Shown here one piece after another: positions 42,778-51,988 of a stretch of 56,419 nucleotides of DNA (position 1 is its first letter; each line of letters opens with the position of its first letter). The notes under the pieces are model-generated. The model searched no databases. It had not been told where the DNA came from and worked only from the letters and a program-made list of their open reading frames with translations. This DNA comes from Prochlorococcus sp. AG-436-C13 (lineage in GTDB: Bacteria; Cyanobacteriota; Cyanobacteriia; PCC-6307; Cyanobiaceae). Location: the NCBI GenBank assembly GCA_003212695.1, contig QCPC01000003.1, forward strand, positions 65,141 through 121,559. Direction: 5' to 3'. The translations under genes were made by a program, and so were the position numbers.

Positions 42778-43833
42778 TTAATCATTCAACGTTACCGTTG
42801 CAGTATCAATATTGCTGATTGCTCCACTTACTCTCTTAAAGTCAAAGCCCATTGCACGAAGTGCATGCCATAAATGACCTTGGATGTAAAAGAAACCTAG
42901 GTAATAATGGACATTAGTAAGCCAAGCTCTAGAAGTGTGGACACCAATATCAAGATCAACAGTATCTACCCAATATGGAGAAATTCCAAATTTGAGATCT
43001 AATACCTCTCCAAAAAATTCAACTGGATAAACGGTTGTATTGGTTGCACACCAAAAGGCTGCAACAATAGCCATCCAGCCAATTCCAGCTAATGACCAAG
43101 AAAGAACTGCTTCAGCTGAAAGCAATCCAGATCCTTTGAATTTGGTATATTCTCCAACTTGCTTAGTTGCAATATGGAAAGCACCACCTGTGATCATAAA
43201 GAATGCCAAGAAAGCATGTCCACCCATGACATCTTCCAAATTATTTATGGAAAGAAAGTCAAATTGATGATTCCAAATAGAAGCAAGATTTAAATTGTAT
43301 TCAACTTGACGAATAGAGCCAGTTGCAGCATCCCATATGCCATGAATTCTTGCCCATTCAACAAACTGAATATTGGCAACACCCAAAAAGATAAGGTGAT
43401 GACCCAATATAAAGGTCTGGTTGTCAGGGTTATCCCATTCTAGTTTAAATTTTCTTGCCTGTTTTACCTCTGAATCCTGCATATCACCAGGGAAAAAGAG
43501 CGAATGCAAAAGGCCACCTGCTCCATAAACCATAGAGAGGATCAAATGAACAATAGCTATTGATGTAACTGCAGTTCCGCCAACAAATAATCCTGTTTCA
43601 TCAAAGCCAATACCAAGAGTAGCTAGATGAGGAAGAGCAATTAACGGTTGATGTCCCATAGGGACAGAAGGGTCAAAACGAGCTAATTCAAAAAGTGTGA
43701 AAGCACCAGCCCAGAAAGCAATCAAACCGGTATGAGCGGCATGAGCTGCAATAAATTTTCCTGAGCGATTGGTGACCCCAGAGTTACCAGCCCACCACCC
43801 GTAGGTGACGTCTGTATTTCCATAGGTCTGCAT
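42778..43833 (-). CDS. pcb: Pcb chlorophyll a/b-binding antenna protein
   Basis: Divinyl chlorophyll a/b-binding six-helix antenna protein of Prochlorococcus, of the CP43/IsiA superfamily, located in the thylakoid membrane around a photosystem. The 351-residue protein starts with the hallmark MQTYGNTDVTYGWWAGNSGVTNRSGKF and keeps chlorophyll-ligand histidines in HLILSMVYGAGGLLHSLFF, LGHHLIFLG, GGAFHIATKQVGEY and YYLGFFYIQGHLWHAL. Which Pcb paralogue (A-H) it is cannot be told from one gene. It is the firmest taxonomic marker in the window. Confidence 0.95.
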   Translation of the reverse strand: MQTYGNTDVTYGWWAGNSGVTNRSGKFIAAHAAHTGLIAFWAGAFTLFELARFDPSVPMGHQPLIALPHLATLGIGFDETGLFVGGTAVTSIAIVHLILSMVYGAGGLLHSLFFPGDMQDSEVKQARKFKLEWDNPDNQTFILGHHLIFLGVANIQFVEWARIHGIWDAATGSIRQVEYNLNLASIWNHQFDFLSINNLEDVMGGHAFLAFFMITGGAFHIATKQVGEYTKFKGSGLLSAEAVLSWSLAGIGWMAIVAAFWCATNTTVYPVEFFGEVLDLKFGISPYWVDTVDLDIGVHTSRAWLTNVHYYLGFFYIQGHLWHALRAMGFDFKRVSGAISNIDTATVTLND

Positions 43834-43879
43834 TAGGTTGCACGAAGGTGGGAAAGCGCAGTGACCCTAACGAAAAACG

Positions 43880-43931
43880 AGAATATAATGGGAGTAAAAC
43901 GAATACCTTTTACATTGTGTAAGCCTTTTAC
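43880..43931 (-). promoter_or_regulatory. pcb promoter region with repeats
   Basis: On the minus strand a -10-like TATATT (about 43884) is preceded by direct repeats GTAAAAGG (43906-43913 and 43924-43931, 18 bp apart), and TTACA-CAA-TGTAA forms a small palindrome at 43910-43922. The spacing is that of an activator-dependent promoter; the regulator is unknown. The pcb ATG itself lacks an evident ribosome binding site. Confidence 0.4.
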
Positions 43932-44108
43932 CCTAAGTAAATAGGCCAAGAAGTCCCTAATCATAGGATTTTTCAACAATTTTCTAAAACTAATAGAAAA
44001 ATTATTTTCTTTTTAAATCAGTGAAATCGAGGTAAAGCTTCTATAAAAAAGCCATCTTTAAAAGTTTTAAATGGTTTAATATAGAGATCAAATCATCATA
44101 AGAAAGAA

Positions 44109-44264
44109 ATGTTTTTGAAATTATGGGAAATAATTCTTCCTTTAGTAAAAGATATGAGGCTTAGATTTGCTCTCGCGATGTTAGGCAACGTAGTAATTCT
44201 ATGGGTTTTAATAACCTATTTCAAGCAATTGATTCCAAACCTTCCTGATACCTTCCCTAACTAG
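44109..44264 (+). CDS. Small single-pass membrane protein
   Basis: A 51-residue frame beginning MFLKLWEIILPLVKDMRLRF, with a hydrophobic segment FALAMLGNVVILWVLITYF and a polar end (PNLPDTFPN). An AGAAAG purine stretch precedes the ATG. It is divergent from pcb. Small one-helix proteins like this occur as photosystem or complex subunits, but no known subunit was recognised. Confidence 0.55.
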   Translation: MFLKLWEIILPLVKDMRLRFALAMLGNVVILWVLITYFKQLIPNLPDTFPN

Positions 44265-44393
44265 TTTGACAATGTTAAATAAAAAAAACAAGGGCAAGTC
44301 AAAACTATGACTATAATTTTAATGAAAAGAAAAAACCATATATAAATATCGAAAGAAATATTTATCCCTAAACAATATTAAAACCATTTAATC

Positions 44394-44633
44394 TTAAGCA
44401 GCCAAATCAGAAAGAGGGGCATCCCTATTCCGCCAATATTCAATTATTTCCTTACACCAACTCAGGTGATAAATAACTTCTGGCTTCCATGGCATGGAGC
44501 TCTCACTTTCTGCACTTCTCCAATGTGTACCAGGCTTTAAATAACCGACTTCTCTCCAGTGCTGCAAAGTTCTAGAACTAACTCCAAGACGCCTACTTGC
44601 ATCTTCCTCTAATAACCATTGATTAGAAGACAT
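44394..44633 (-). CDS. MerR-like helix-turn-helix protein
   Basis: A 79-residue DNA-binding protein with an HTH (LLEEDASRRLGVSSRTLQHWREVGYLKPGTHW, about 7-38) of the MerR/excisionase type and a short helical tail (VIYHLSWCKEIIEYWRNRD). No effector domain is present. Target unknown; it could be a stand-alone regulator or island relic. Confidence 0.7.
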   Translation of the reverse strand: MSSNQWLLEEDASRRLGVSSRTLQHWREVGYLKPGTHWRSAESESSMPWKPEVIYHLSWCKEIIEYWRNRDAPLSDLAA

Positions 44634-44737
44634 TTAAAAAATAAAAACCAATATTTCTTTTTAACGTAAACCTTCAGTTAAAGGAAGGGGTAATTGACGA
44701 TAAATAGGTAAAAATACATGCCTATAAAGAAGTGGTT

Positions 44738-45082
44738 TCACTCAGGGAACCAAGGCCTATATTCCTTTGAAGAAGAGCCGATAGAAAGCCCCGAATCATT
44801 AGAAGGGTGGAGACAGCCAATACTAAAACTACTCTGATTGCAAATAGAAGCATTTATTAAATGGTCGTCCCCCTTTGGTATATCTATCCATCCAGGAATC
44901 CAAAGTGTCTTATCATTAAGTTCACTTAAATTCAATCCAAAACAAACCTCTCCATCAAGAACAGAAACCATATTTACCAAATACGAATTATCGATCACAG
45001 CATAATTAATAACAACAAAGTGATATTGGCCTTTTATATTGAATTTACTTGTCCAGGCTTTGATTGGAGGCCAGTTTATCAT
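44738..45082 (-). CDS. Conserved hypothetical protein
   Basis: Unrecognised 114-residue soluble protein, beta-rich by pattern (YHFVVINYAVIDNSYLVNMVSVLDGEVCFGLNLSEL), with a polar, Ser-rich C-terminus ending YRPWFPE. No membrane segment or motif. It shares strand with the small membrane protein upstream (16 bp gap). Confidence 0.55.
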   Translation of the reverse strand: MINWPPIKAWTSKFNIKGQYHFVVINYAVIDNSYLVNMVSVLDGEVCFGLNLSELNDKTLWIPGWIDIPKGDDHLINASICNQSSFSIGCLHPSNDSGLSIGSSSKEYRPWFPE

Positions 45083-45098
45083 TATGAATTAACTAATC

Positions 45099-45332
45099 TT
45101 ATTTCTTATAAAGATTTAAATATTCACTTCTTGTCTTATTAATTAGCCTAGTTTTTCTTTCTAAAACCTTAATTTTATAGTTATAATCAAGGTCAGTTCT
45201 GCTATCTTTACCTATTTTCATCCATTCATATATTGTAAGACTTTTTCTCATTAAGCTCTTTCTTGATACACGAGAAAAATATAAAAAGATTACAAATAAG
45301 CAAATAAAAACTACTATGAAATATATATACAT
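45099..45332 (-). CDS. Small membrane protein, unknown
   Basis: A 77-residue protein with an N-terminal membrane segment (MYIYFIVVFICLFVIFLYFSRV) and a strongly basic tail (RKSLMRKSLTIYEWMKIGKDS...). It follows hisS on the same strand by 31 bp and could be cotranscribed with it. Function unknown. Confidence 0.5.
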   Translation of the reverse strand: MYIYFIVVFICLFVIFLYFSRVSRKSLMRKSLTIYEWMKIGKDSRTDLDYNYKIKVLERKTRLINKTRSEYLNLYKK

Positions 45333-45363
45333 AGCAATACAAAGACTATTTAAGAAAAGGATA

Positions 45364-46629
45364 TCATGCCTTAAGAACTCTTGTTAGGTTTTCGAACTCA
45401 TCTAATTTCATTGAAATTTCATTTAGATTCATAGACGATTTAGAAAGATCTTTAATTTTAAATTCACCTTTATTTAGTTCCTCTTCTCCAATCACAATTG
45501 CCCACTTAGCGCATGATCTATTTGCTCTTTTAAATTGCTTTGCAAAGGTTGAGCCTGAATTGTCCAGTTCAACCTTAAAATTTGCTTCTCTTAGAGCTCT
45601 TGCTAGGCATAATGCTTCCATTTCTGCTTTTTCACCTCTATTAACCAAATAAACATCTGGATAACTAGAATTAGCTATCTTTTCACCTAAAAGAATAAAT
45701 AATCTTTCCATTCCAATAGCCCAACCAACTGAGGGAGTTGGAGGGCCTCCAAGCTGTTCAACAAGTCCATCATATCTTCCACCACCGCAAACAGTAGCTT
45801 GAGCACCTAATTGATTACTAGTTATTTCGAATGCTGTATGGCAATAATAATCCAATCCGCGTACAAGGCAATTATTAAGAGTAAAAGGGATTTTTAATGA
45901 ATTTAATATGTCTTGTAATTTCACGAATCTTTCTTTGCTATTAATACTTATTGAAGAATCAATTATAGGTGCATCTCTAATAAGCTCTTTAATCTTAGGA
46001 TTTTTACTATCTAAAATACGTAAAGGATTATTTCTTAGTTGATTTCTCAAACTATCATCTAATAAATCAATATATTTTTCGAACCAATCAGTTAGTTTTT
46101 TACGATATATTTTTCTGTCTTCAAATGTACCTAAAGTATTAATTTCAAGCTCTAAACCATCAATTCCAATATCTTTAAGAAAATCCCAAGCAATACTTAT
46201 AAGTTCTGCGTCACTTCTAACCGAAGACAATCCAAAGAATTCAGCTCCTATTTGATGAAATTGTCTTTGTCTTCCAGCCTGAGGTCTCTCATACCTAAAC
46301 ATCGGTCCTCCATACCAAAGGCGCTGAGGGCCTTGATTAAGAAGTCCATTTTGAATAAGTGATCTAACAACAGAAGCAGTTCCTTCAGGTCTCAAAGTGC
46401 AAGATCTATTCCCACGATCAATAAATGAATACATTTCCTTCCCCACAACATCAGTTGTTTCTCCAATTCCTCTAGAAAAAAGCTCCGTAACTTCTAAAAG
46501 CGGTGTCCTTATTTCACGAAGTCCTGATCGAGTAAAATGATCCCTGGCTAAAGCTTCGATTCTTTGCCATCGCTCTGTTTGAGATGGCAAAATATCTATC
46601 ATTCCCCGAAGTGTTTGAAGATTAGTCAA
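45364..46629 (-). CDS. hisS: Histidyl-tRNA synthetase
   Basis: Class II aminoacyl-tRNA synthetase charging tRNA-His. The 421-residue protein has motif 1, motif 2 ([19 protein letters not shown]), histidine motifs [11 protein letters not shown] and [12 protein letters not shown], motif 3 GWAIGMERL and an anticodon-binding domain. The beginning [15 protein letters not shown] fits the family start. Normal length. Confidence 0.96.
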   Translation of the reverse strand: MTNLQTLRGMIDILPSQTERWQRIEALARDHFTRSGLREIRTPLLEVTELFSRGIGETTDVVGKEMYSFIDRGNRSCTLRPEGTASVVRSLIQNGLLNQGPQRLWYGGPMFRYERPQAGRQRQFHQIGAEFFGLSSVRSDAELISIAWDFLKDIGIDGLELEINTLGTFEDRKIYRKKLTDWFEKYIDLLDDSLRNQLRNNPLRILDSKNPKIKELIRDAPIIDSSISINSKERFVKLQDILNSLKIPFTLNNCLVRGLDYYCHTAFEITSNQLGAQATVCGGGRYDGLVEQLGGPPTPSVGWAIGMERLFILLGEKIANSSYPDVYLVNRGEKAEMEALCLARALREANFKVELDNSGSTFAKQFKRANRSCAKWAIVIGEEELNKGEFKIKDLSKSSMNLNEISMKLDEFENLTRVLKA

Positions 46630-46676
46630 TCCTGAAAGCTGTTATACATTATTCGATTCTATTATATTAGAATAAA

Positions 46677-46754
46677 TTATTTAATACAATACATTTCCTT
46701 TAAAATATAGACTGATAAAATCAATGCCAATAATACTATAAACAATAACTTCAT
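46677..46754 (-). CDS. Possible 25-residue membrane peptide
   Basis: A frame from ATG 46754 to TAA 46677 reading MKLLFIVLLALILSVYIL then KEMYCIK, a single hydrophobic helix with a basic end. The Shine-Dalgarno is weak and the frame is short, so chance is possible. Confidence 0.25.
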   Translation of the reverse strand: MKLLFIVLLALILSVYILKEMYCIK

Positions 46755-47032
46755 AATATCAATCCAATAAATAGTGATGCCAATAAAATAGGGTTAGGGA
46801 GAATATTTCTATAAACTTGGTATACAATATAATTACTTGTTAATTTTAATATAGATTTCCACTTATTTACTTAATACATGCAACATCTAATTATAATTAC
46901 TGCAAGCAAAAGACTATTGTAGAAGTATTAATCAATAATGACTATAGGACAGGTTTCAAAAATAAATTTGGCAATCTAATAAAAGAAAAAATATATTCAC
47001 TAATCTTAAGCTAAATATATGCAATAATTTTC
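46755..47032. other. Intergenic region, nothing recognised
   Basis: AT-rich spacer between hisS and the 82-aa gene; no RNA gene, hairpin or operator was recognised. Confidence 0.35.
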
Positions 47033-47281
47033 TTAATCTTCTGATTTCTTACAGACTAATCTTGTACCAACAGAATATTTAATAAGCCAAAGGTTAATTC
47101 TTCTAGTGTATGCAGGAGGAATTTCTTTTATTAGCTGAGTTAATTCTAATGCGCCAAGTCGTTTTAGTTCCTTTTGTTCGTCATGCCAAAGCATCTCAGC
47201 CTCCCTAATCAATCTGGCCCAACTCCTTACTTGCTGCCAATGATGCAAACTTCTTCTTATGTGTTGTCTCTCCAAATGCAT
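47033..47281 (-). CDS. Conserved small basic protein, unknown
   Basis: An 82-residue helical protein rich in Arg, Trp and His (MHLERQHIRRSLHHWQQVRSWARLIREAEMLWHDEQKELKRLG), probably nucleic-acid or membrane-surface associated. No domain recognised. Confidence 0.6.
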   Translation of the reverse strand: MHLERQHIRRSLHHWQQVRSWARLIREAEMLWHDEQKELKRLGALELTQLIKEIPPAYTRRINLWLIKYSVGTRLVCKKSED

Positions 47282-47409
47282 ATGGCCTTTATTAAAAAAA
47301 GACTAGTATTTTTAGGTTGACACAAAAAATACAATATGGAAAAAAACAACCTAGTGATTTCCAAGATCTAAAGGAAATATATGAATTAAGCAACTACTCC
47401 ATTTAGTCT

Positions 47410-48156
47410 TTATAGTCCTACCTCTTTAACTTCAAATGGAAGTGTAGTTATTTCTCTATCACTTATACGCCTTGTCCATGCTCCCCGAACAGGATCATTC
47501 CATCGAAAGCCTGCTTGTTTAGCAAGGTTCCTTTCATCGTAAGAAACTTCAGCTCTCATTAATCGTTTTGGTTCAAGACCTTGTTCTAAAAAGATCTCTA
47601 AATCAGAGCATCTTCGAAAAACCTCAGCCAGATAAATGCAATCAGTTAAAGCACGATGAGCTGTCCATACAGGAACTTCATAAGCAAGCGCAAGATCTCT
47701 TACAGAAGGCCTAGATTTGAGATGCAATTCTTTTGGCCAAGAGATATCTTCCATGGAACAAATCCAAGGTTTTGTAATAGCAGGTAGAGGGTTAATGCCA
47801 AACCACTGTCGATCAAAAGCTGCATTATGTGCCAATACAACATCAGCACGATCTAACATGAAATTAAAATATCTTAGTCCTTCTTCCCATGGTTGAGATA
47901 AACGTGAAATTTTGGCAGGTATTTTATTGATAACCTCTGCGGAATTACTCTCAGAAGGAATTAAAAAAGAATTTTGAGCAAGAATAGATCTACTTTCAAC
48001 ATGAAATAAAATTGATCCAACTTCAATACAATTATCAATACCTGGTTCTAGTCCTGTTGTTTCCGTATCAATTATCAACAAGAATTTAGGAGACAGAGAG
48101 TCTTCATTAAAAACTGATCCATTAAAAAGTTCAAGTTCCTTTTGCATCTTTATCAA
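47410..48156 (-). CDS. DEDDh 3'-5' exonuclease (DnaQ-like)
   Basis: A 248-residue exonuclease with the complete active site: D30 and E32 (IIDTETTG), D115 (HNAAFD) and the DEDDh pair H167/D172 (HRALTD). The C-terminus adds a short domain, YDERNLAKQAGFRWNDPVRGAWTR, resembling DUF5710. It probably trims DNA or RNA 3' ends in repair or processing; DNA polymerase III epsilon identity is not shown. Confidence 0.88.
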   Translation of the reverse strand: MIKMQKELELFNGSVFNEDSLSPKFLLIIDTETTGLEPGIDNCIEVGSILFHVESRSILAQNSFLIPSESNSAEVINKIPAKISRLSQPWEEGLRYFNFMLDRADVVLAHNAAFDRQWFGINPLPAITKPWICSMEDISWPKELHLKSRPSVRDLALAYEVPVWTAHRALTDCIYLAEVFRRCSDLEIFLEQGLEPKRLMRAEVSYDERNLAKQAGFRWNDPVRGAWTRRISDREITTLPFEVKEVGL

Positions 48157-48287
48157 AATTAAAGGTGTTTTTAGCTAAGCAGTAGAATAGATATCTAAAT
48201 AAACACCTATTTATATCATCATATTGATTTTATTAACAACCTATATAAAAATGTCTCTTATTATCTTAATTCTGACTTCCTTGTCAA

Positions 48288-49022
48288 ATGGCTAAATGGA
48301 GAAAGATAGGCCAAACATGGTGCAATTGGCCATCCAAACCAACTGCCTTAATAGAATTGATTGGGGGTAGCTATCTATCTGCAACGCCACATATAAGTTA
48401 TAAAATACTTCTCAATGCTCTTATTAGAAAAAATATAGCAATTCATGCTTGGAGTTATATCCCTAGTTTAGACCATCAAACTCAAGCAAATGAAGCATGG
48501 AAAGATTTAAGGAAATGTAGACTTAAACTAGAATCTAGGATCGGAGATATTTCTTATGAGCCTGTAAGGCTAGGCCATAGCCTTGGGTGCAAGTTACATC
48601 TAATTGCTCCAGATGGAGGCAGAAAAAGCAAATCATTTATTGGTTTAAGTTTTAATAATTATAAGATAGAAAAATCAATACCGTTAATAAGTAAAGTAAA
48701 AAAGAAACTAAGAATTCAAACTGAATTTAGCCCTAGTCCATCAGAAACAATGAATATTATTTCGAATAATTATATACAATCAAATAATTTATTAATTAGA
48801 TTTTCAAATGACAATCTTGATCAAACTAATACTTTATATAAATATCTTAAAGATAGGAACAATGACCAAACAAAGTTTATTGAGCTTTCAGGGAACCATC
48901 TTACTCCTGCGAATACAGGCTTAAAGGAAATATTTTCAGAGCAAGAAGATTGCAATCATTATGAAATCTCTCAATTGGTTGATAAAATTTATACCTTCTT
49001 ATCAGAGCAGAATCATGGTTGA
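48288..49022 (+). CDS. DUF1350 alpha/beta-hydrolase-like protein
   Basis: A 244-residue protein of the cyanobacterial/plant DUF1350 family, with the nucleophile elbow GHSLGCKLH (about 97-105) typical of alpha/beta hydrolases and ALIELIGGSYLSATPHISYK near the N-terminus. The catalytic role is unproven. The following gene overlaps its end by 8 bp. Confidence 0.8.
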   Translation: MAKWRKIGQTWCNWPSKPTALIELIGGSYLSATPHISYKILLNALIRKNIAIHAWSYIPSLDHQTQANEAWKDLRKCRLKLESRIGDISYEPVRLGHSLGCKLHLIAPDGGRKSKSFIGLSFNNYKIEKSIPLISKVKKKLRIQTEFSPSPSETMNIISNNYIQSNNLLIRFSNDNLDQTNTLYKYLKDRNNDQTKFIELSGNHLTPANTGLKEIFSEQEDCNHYEISQLVDKIYTFLSEQNHG

Positions 49023-49269
49023 AAGAAACTCTCTATGGACAACCCAAGCAGAAATTCTTGTCAAGTCGCTTCATAGCGAATTAGTTTTAAATAATCATAA
49101 CTGGCACAAACTTAAATCCAATAAATACCGACGGACTGCTGAACTAATTGTTAGTGCTTTATCTCAAATAATTAATGGTGGCAAAGATAAAGATATTGAA
49201 GATCTTATTGAGCAATCTCTAAAATGGATCAAAGGAGACGCAAAAGATCCTGGATGTCCATCACACTAA
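49015..49269 (+). CDS. Conserved small protein (DUF6439-like)
   Basis: An 84-residue protein from ATG 49015 (MVERNSLWTTQAEILV), chosen because it overlaps the DUF1350 stop by 8 bp; an open frame upstream to 48961 lies inside that gene. The C-terminus ends KGDAKDPGCPSH, a tail I associate with a small cyanobacterial family. Function unknown; translationally coupled to the upstream hydrolase. Confidence 0.7.
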   Translation: MVERNSLWTTQAEILVKSLHSELVLNNHNWHKLKSNKYRRTAELIVSALSQIINGGKDKDIEDLIEQSLKWIKGDAKDPGCPSH

Positions 49270-49270
49270 G

Positions 49271-49681
49271 TTACTTTTTACGGCGCAAAGCAAGTTGTAG
49301 ACGGTTACCTTTTCTGCTCCATCGAACATCATCAAAACACTCATGAATCAAGAATAAGCCCCTTCCATTTTCTGCCTCTATTTCTGAAGGTAACGTAAAA
49401 ATTCTTTGAGATTTCTTAACCCCTTTGCCATCATCCTGAATCTGCCAAACAAACCAATTAGGAGTAATGATTCTCCGTACCCTTATAAATTTGTTTTTTT
49501 GGCTTGAATTTCCATGCACCACTGCATTAACAAGAGATTCGTGCAATCCCAGTTGAATGAGTTCTCTAGTCTTCTCACCTTTAATAGGTTCCATGAGAAG
49601 CATCACATGAGATTTCAGCTGAAGAGTTGAAGGAAAAACAAAATCAGTCCATTGAAATAATTGCAATAGCAAGAAAAGCAA
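49271..49681 (-). CDS. RsbW-like ATP-binding regulator
   Basis: A 136-residue GHKL-fold protein resembling anti-sigma serine kinases: N-box HESLVNAVVHGN (about 48-59), DDGKG (G1 box) and ENGRGLFLIHECFDDV (G2 box). Such proteins bind and sequester sigma or anti-sigma antagonists. No partner is adjacent. It lies between small gene 49015 and gun4 and is on the opposite strand from the former. Confidence 0.82.
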   Translation of the reverse strand: MLFLLLQLFQWTDFVFPSTLQLKSHVMLLMEPIKGEKTRELIQLGLHESLVNAVVHGNSSQKNKFIRVRRIITPNWFVWQIQDDGKGVKKSQRIFTLPSEIEAENGRGLFLIHECFDDVRWSRKGNRLQLALRRKK

Positions 49682-49758
49682 AAGGTTTGAAAATGACTAT
49701 TAAGCTAATTAAAAAATACTTGCAAATAACGAACAACTTTAATCTAACTTTTTTTAAA

Positions 49759-50493
49759 TCAATTTTGTTTTCGTCGAGAAAGTAAAAATGGATGATTCAA
49801 ATAAGCGTCCATCAATCGAACACCCCTTAACTGATTAACTAACGGCATGTGACCTTCTGGAGCCTCAAGAGACCATGTAAACGCACTTGGGTATCTTGTC
49901 CAAACCCCATCAGTTTTCCAGCCAATCCTTGGCCATAATTTTTCATAACTTCCTCCTAAAGAATCTAAAAGGCGCGCTTGAGTTGAAAAGCCAAACTTCT
50001 CTTGAGAATAAACAAGCCATAAACTATCAATAGTAAGCAAGTCTTCAATATCAATTCCCTCAACCTCACTAAAATAAACGTATCCTCGCTCAACGGAACT
50101 ATCTCCAGCTAATTTTCTTAAAATTGAACTTGTGATTCGATCAGCTTCTTCAAATTGCTCTTCAAGAAGAAATTTTTGCAAGGGGCCGTAATCTATTCCC
50201 ATAGAAGAAGGAGTACTAAATAATACTGATTGATCAGCAGCTAAAAGCTCAGATAAGAACTTGTTTTCATGTCTATTTAATACTTGAAGAATCCAACCAA
50301 AAGACCAATCTTTAAACTCTGGTTTAAAGTTGCCAAAGAATTTTGAACCAAGTCCTACCAAGTCCTTAGACCTTGACTCAATTTCGCCTACAAGACGACG
50401 TCTTTGTCTTAACGAGCCACTTGAAAAGTTTTCAAGTAGCTCTTCAATAGGAACACGGTTTGATTCAGATGTGTCAGATGGCATAACTAACAA
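49759..50493 (-). CDS. gun4: GUN4-like tetrapyrrole-binding protein
   Basis: Activates Mg-chelatase in chlorophyll synthesis. The 244-residue protein has an N-terminal helical repeat domain (about 1-85) and the GUN4 domain (about 95-235: DYGPLQKFLLEEQFEEADRITSSILRKLAG, FSEVEGIDIEDLLTIDSLWLVYSQEKFGFSTQARLLDSLGG, ...AFTWSLEAPEGHMP). It is divergent from mnmH, whose start is 29 bp away, so the two share a promoter region. Confidence 0.88.
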   Translation of the reverse strand: MLVMPSDTSESNRVPIEELLENFSSGSLRQRRRLVGEIESRSKDLVGLGSKFFGNFKPEFKDWSFGWILQVLNRHENKFLSELLAADQSVLFSTPSSMGIDYGPLQKFLLEEQFEEADRITSSILRKLAGDSSVERGYVYFSEVEGIDIEDLLTIDSLWLVYSQEKFGFSTQARLLDSLGGSYEKLWPRIGWKTDGVWTRYPSAFTWSLEAPEGHMPLVNQLRGVRLMDAYLNHPFLLSRRKQN

Positions 50494-50521
50494 CCGATCT
50501 CAAAGTCATCTTTATTACACT

Positions 50522-51565
50522 ATGTCAGGTGTAGGCATACTTTCTTCATATTCGCTAAATACTTTCAGGAATATAGACGGAGTGTTAATAGATGTTCGCA
50601 GTCCAAAAGAATATCTTCAAGGCCATTGGCCAGGAGCTAAAAATCTACCTTTGTTTAATAACGAAGAGAGATCATTAGTTGGTACTGCATATAAAAAGAA
50701 AGGGAGGAAAAAGGCAATCCTGATAGGGCTTGAAATTATTACTCCTAAGCTTAGGGTACTCAAAGAACAATTAAAATTAGAAGCATCAAAATCAAAAAAT
50801 AAAACTCTAAAGATATATTGCTGGAGGGGCGGATTACGATCAAGAAGTATTGCTAATTTTGCTAAGTTACTTGGATTAAATGCTGTTTTATTAAATGGTG
50901 GATACAAAACATATAGGTCATGGTCATTAGATCAATTTGAAAAGAAATGGCCATTAAGACTTATTGGGGGAAAGACAGGAACAGGTAAGACTTCTGTACT
51001 ACATGAACTAAATAAAATGGAAATATTCATAATAGATTTAGAAGGAATTGCGAATCATAAAGGTAGCAGCTTTGGAGGCATTGGATTACCTCCTCAACCA
51101 AGCTGTGAACAATATGAAAACCTATTAGCAGAGGAACTATTTAAATCAGAAAAGTCATTAGCAAAGAATATTTGGCTAGAAGCTGAAAGTGCAAGCTTAG
51201 GCAAATGCAGAATTCCAAACAAGCTGTTTTTTCAAATGAAGTTAGCTCCTTTAATTGTTATCGAGAGGAGCAAAGAAGAAAGGGTTCATATCCTAGTAAA
51301 AGAATACAGCCTTCATAGTAAAGAAGAATTAATAGAAGCCACATTAAGGATAAGCAAACGTTTGGGGCCACAAAGAACAACCAAAGCAATTGAATCAATA
51401 CAGAATGGCTTATGGGAAGAAGCATGTATTGCCATGCTTGACTATTACGATAAATGCTACGAATACGAACTTGAAAAGATTACTTCTAAAGAAACATTAG
51501 ACCTTACGGGACTAAGTACTGAGTCCTCTGCAAAGCAAATAATCAAACTTGCGCATGTTTACTAA
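50522..51565 (+). CDS. mnmH: tRNA 2-selenouridine synthase (MnmH)
   Basis: Modifies the wobble 2-thiouridine of certain tRNAs to selenouridine (and geranylates it). The 347-residue form from ATG 50522 has a rhodanese domain (VLIDVRSPKEYLQGHWPGAKNLPL and catalytic IYCWRGGLRSRS) and a P-loop domain (IGGKTGTGKTS) with the ANHKGSSFGG motif. An open frame extends 64 codons further upstream but overlaps gun4 and is not used. No selenium gene is adjacent. Confidence 0.9.
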   Translation: MSGVGILSSYSLNTFRNIDGVLIDVRSPKEYLQGHWPGAKNLPLFNNEERSLVGTAYKKKGRKKAILIGLEIITPKLRVLKEQLKLEASKSKNKTLKIYCWRGGLRSRSIANFAKLLGLNAVLLNGGYKTYRSWSLDQFEKKWPLRLIGGKTGTGKTSVLHELNKMEIFIIDLEGIANHKGSSFGGIGLPPQPSCEQYENLLAEELFKSEKSLAKNIWLEAESASLGKCRIPNKLFFQMKLAPLIVIERSKEERVHILVKEYSLHSKEELIEATLRISKRLGPQRTTKAIESIQNGLWEEACIAMLDYYDKCYEYELEKITSKETLDLTGLSTESSAKQIIKLAHVY

Positions 51566-51628
51566 CAGTTCATTTCTCACATTTTGAATAGGCTTTTCAG
51601 TACTATCTTATAGAAGTCGCAAAAAGAC

Positions 51629-51983
51629 ATGTCTGAATCAAAGAAAAAAGCGACTATAAGTTTTTTGGCTGGAATAGATGAACCATCTATTCCAGAAATC
51701 CGTTTAACAAGAAGTAAAGATGGAAGAACAGGGCAAGCTTTTTTTTACTTTTGAAGAACCTCAAGCCTTGTCTTCAGTAAAAGATGGTTCTATCAAGGGA
51801 ATGACAATGATTGATGAGGAGGGCACTATAAATACAAGAGAAGTAAAAGCTCGTTTCCTAAATGGGATACCAAGTGCTATTGAAGCAACTTATGTTTGGA
51901 AAAGTGAATCAGATTTTCAACGTTTCATGAGATTTGCCAAGCGTTATGCTTCAAGCCATGGAATGGGATATTCAGAGAAATAA
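51629..51983 (+). pseudogene. psb28: psb28 (photosystem II assembly), frameshifted in a T8 run
   Basis: Psb28 is a cytoplasmic-side assembly factor of photosystem II. From ATG 51629 the frame reads [20 protein letters not shown] and continues to TGA at 51752. The remainder ([54 protein letters not shown]) lies in the +1 frame to 51983. The two join at T8 (51739-51746); seven Ts would give an uninterrupted 117-residue Psb28. It may be a sequencing error, a true mutation or slippage during expression. Confidence 0.8.
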
Positions 51984-51988
51984 ATCAA

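Noticed and set aside
50330-50521. N-terminal extension of mnmH
   Set aside because: The extension is Ser/Arg-rich, antisense to gun4 and outside the family's usual length; the ATG at 50522 fits.
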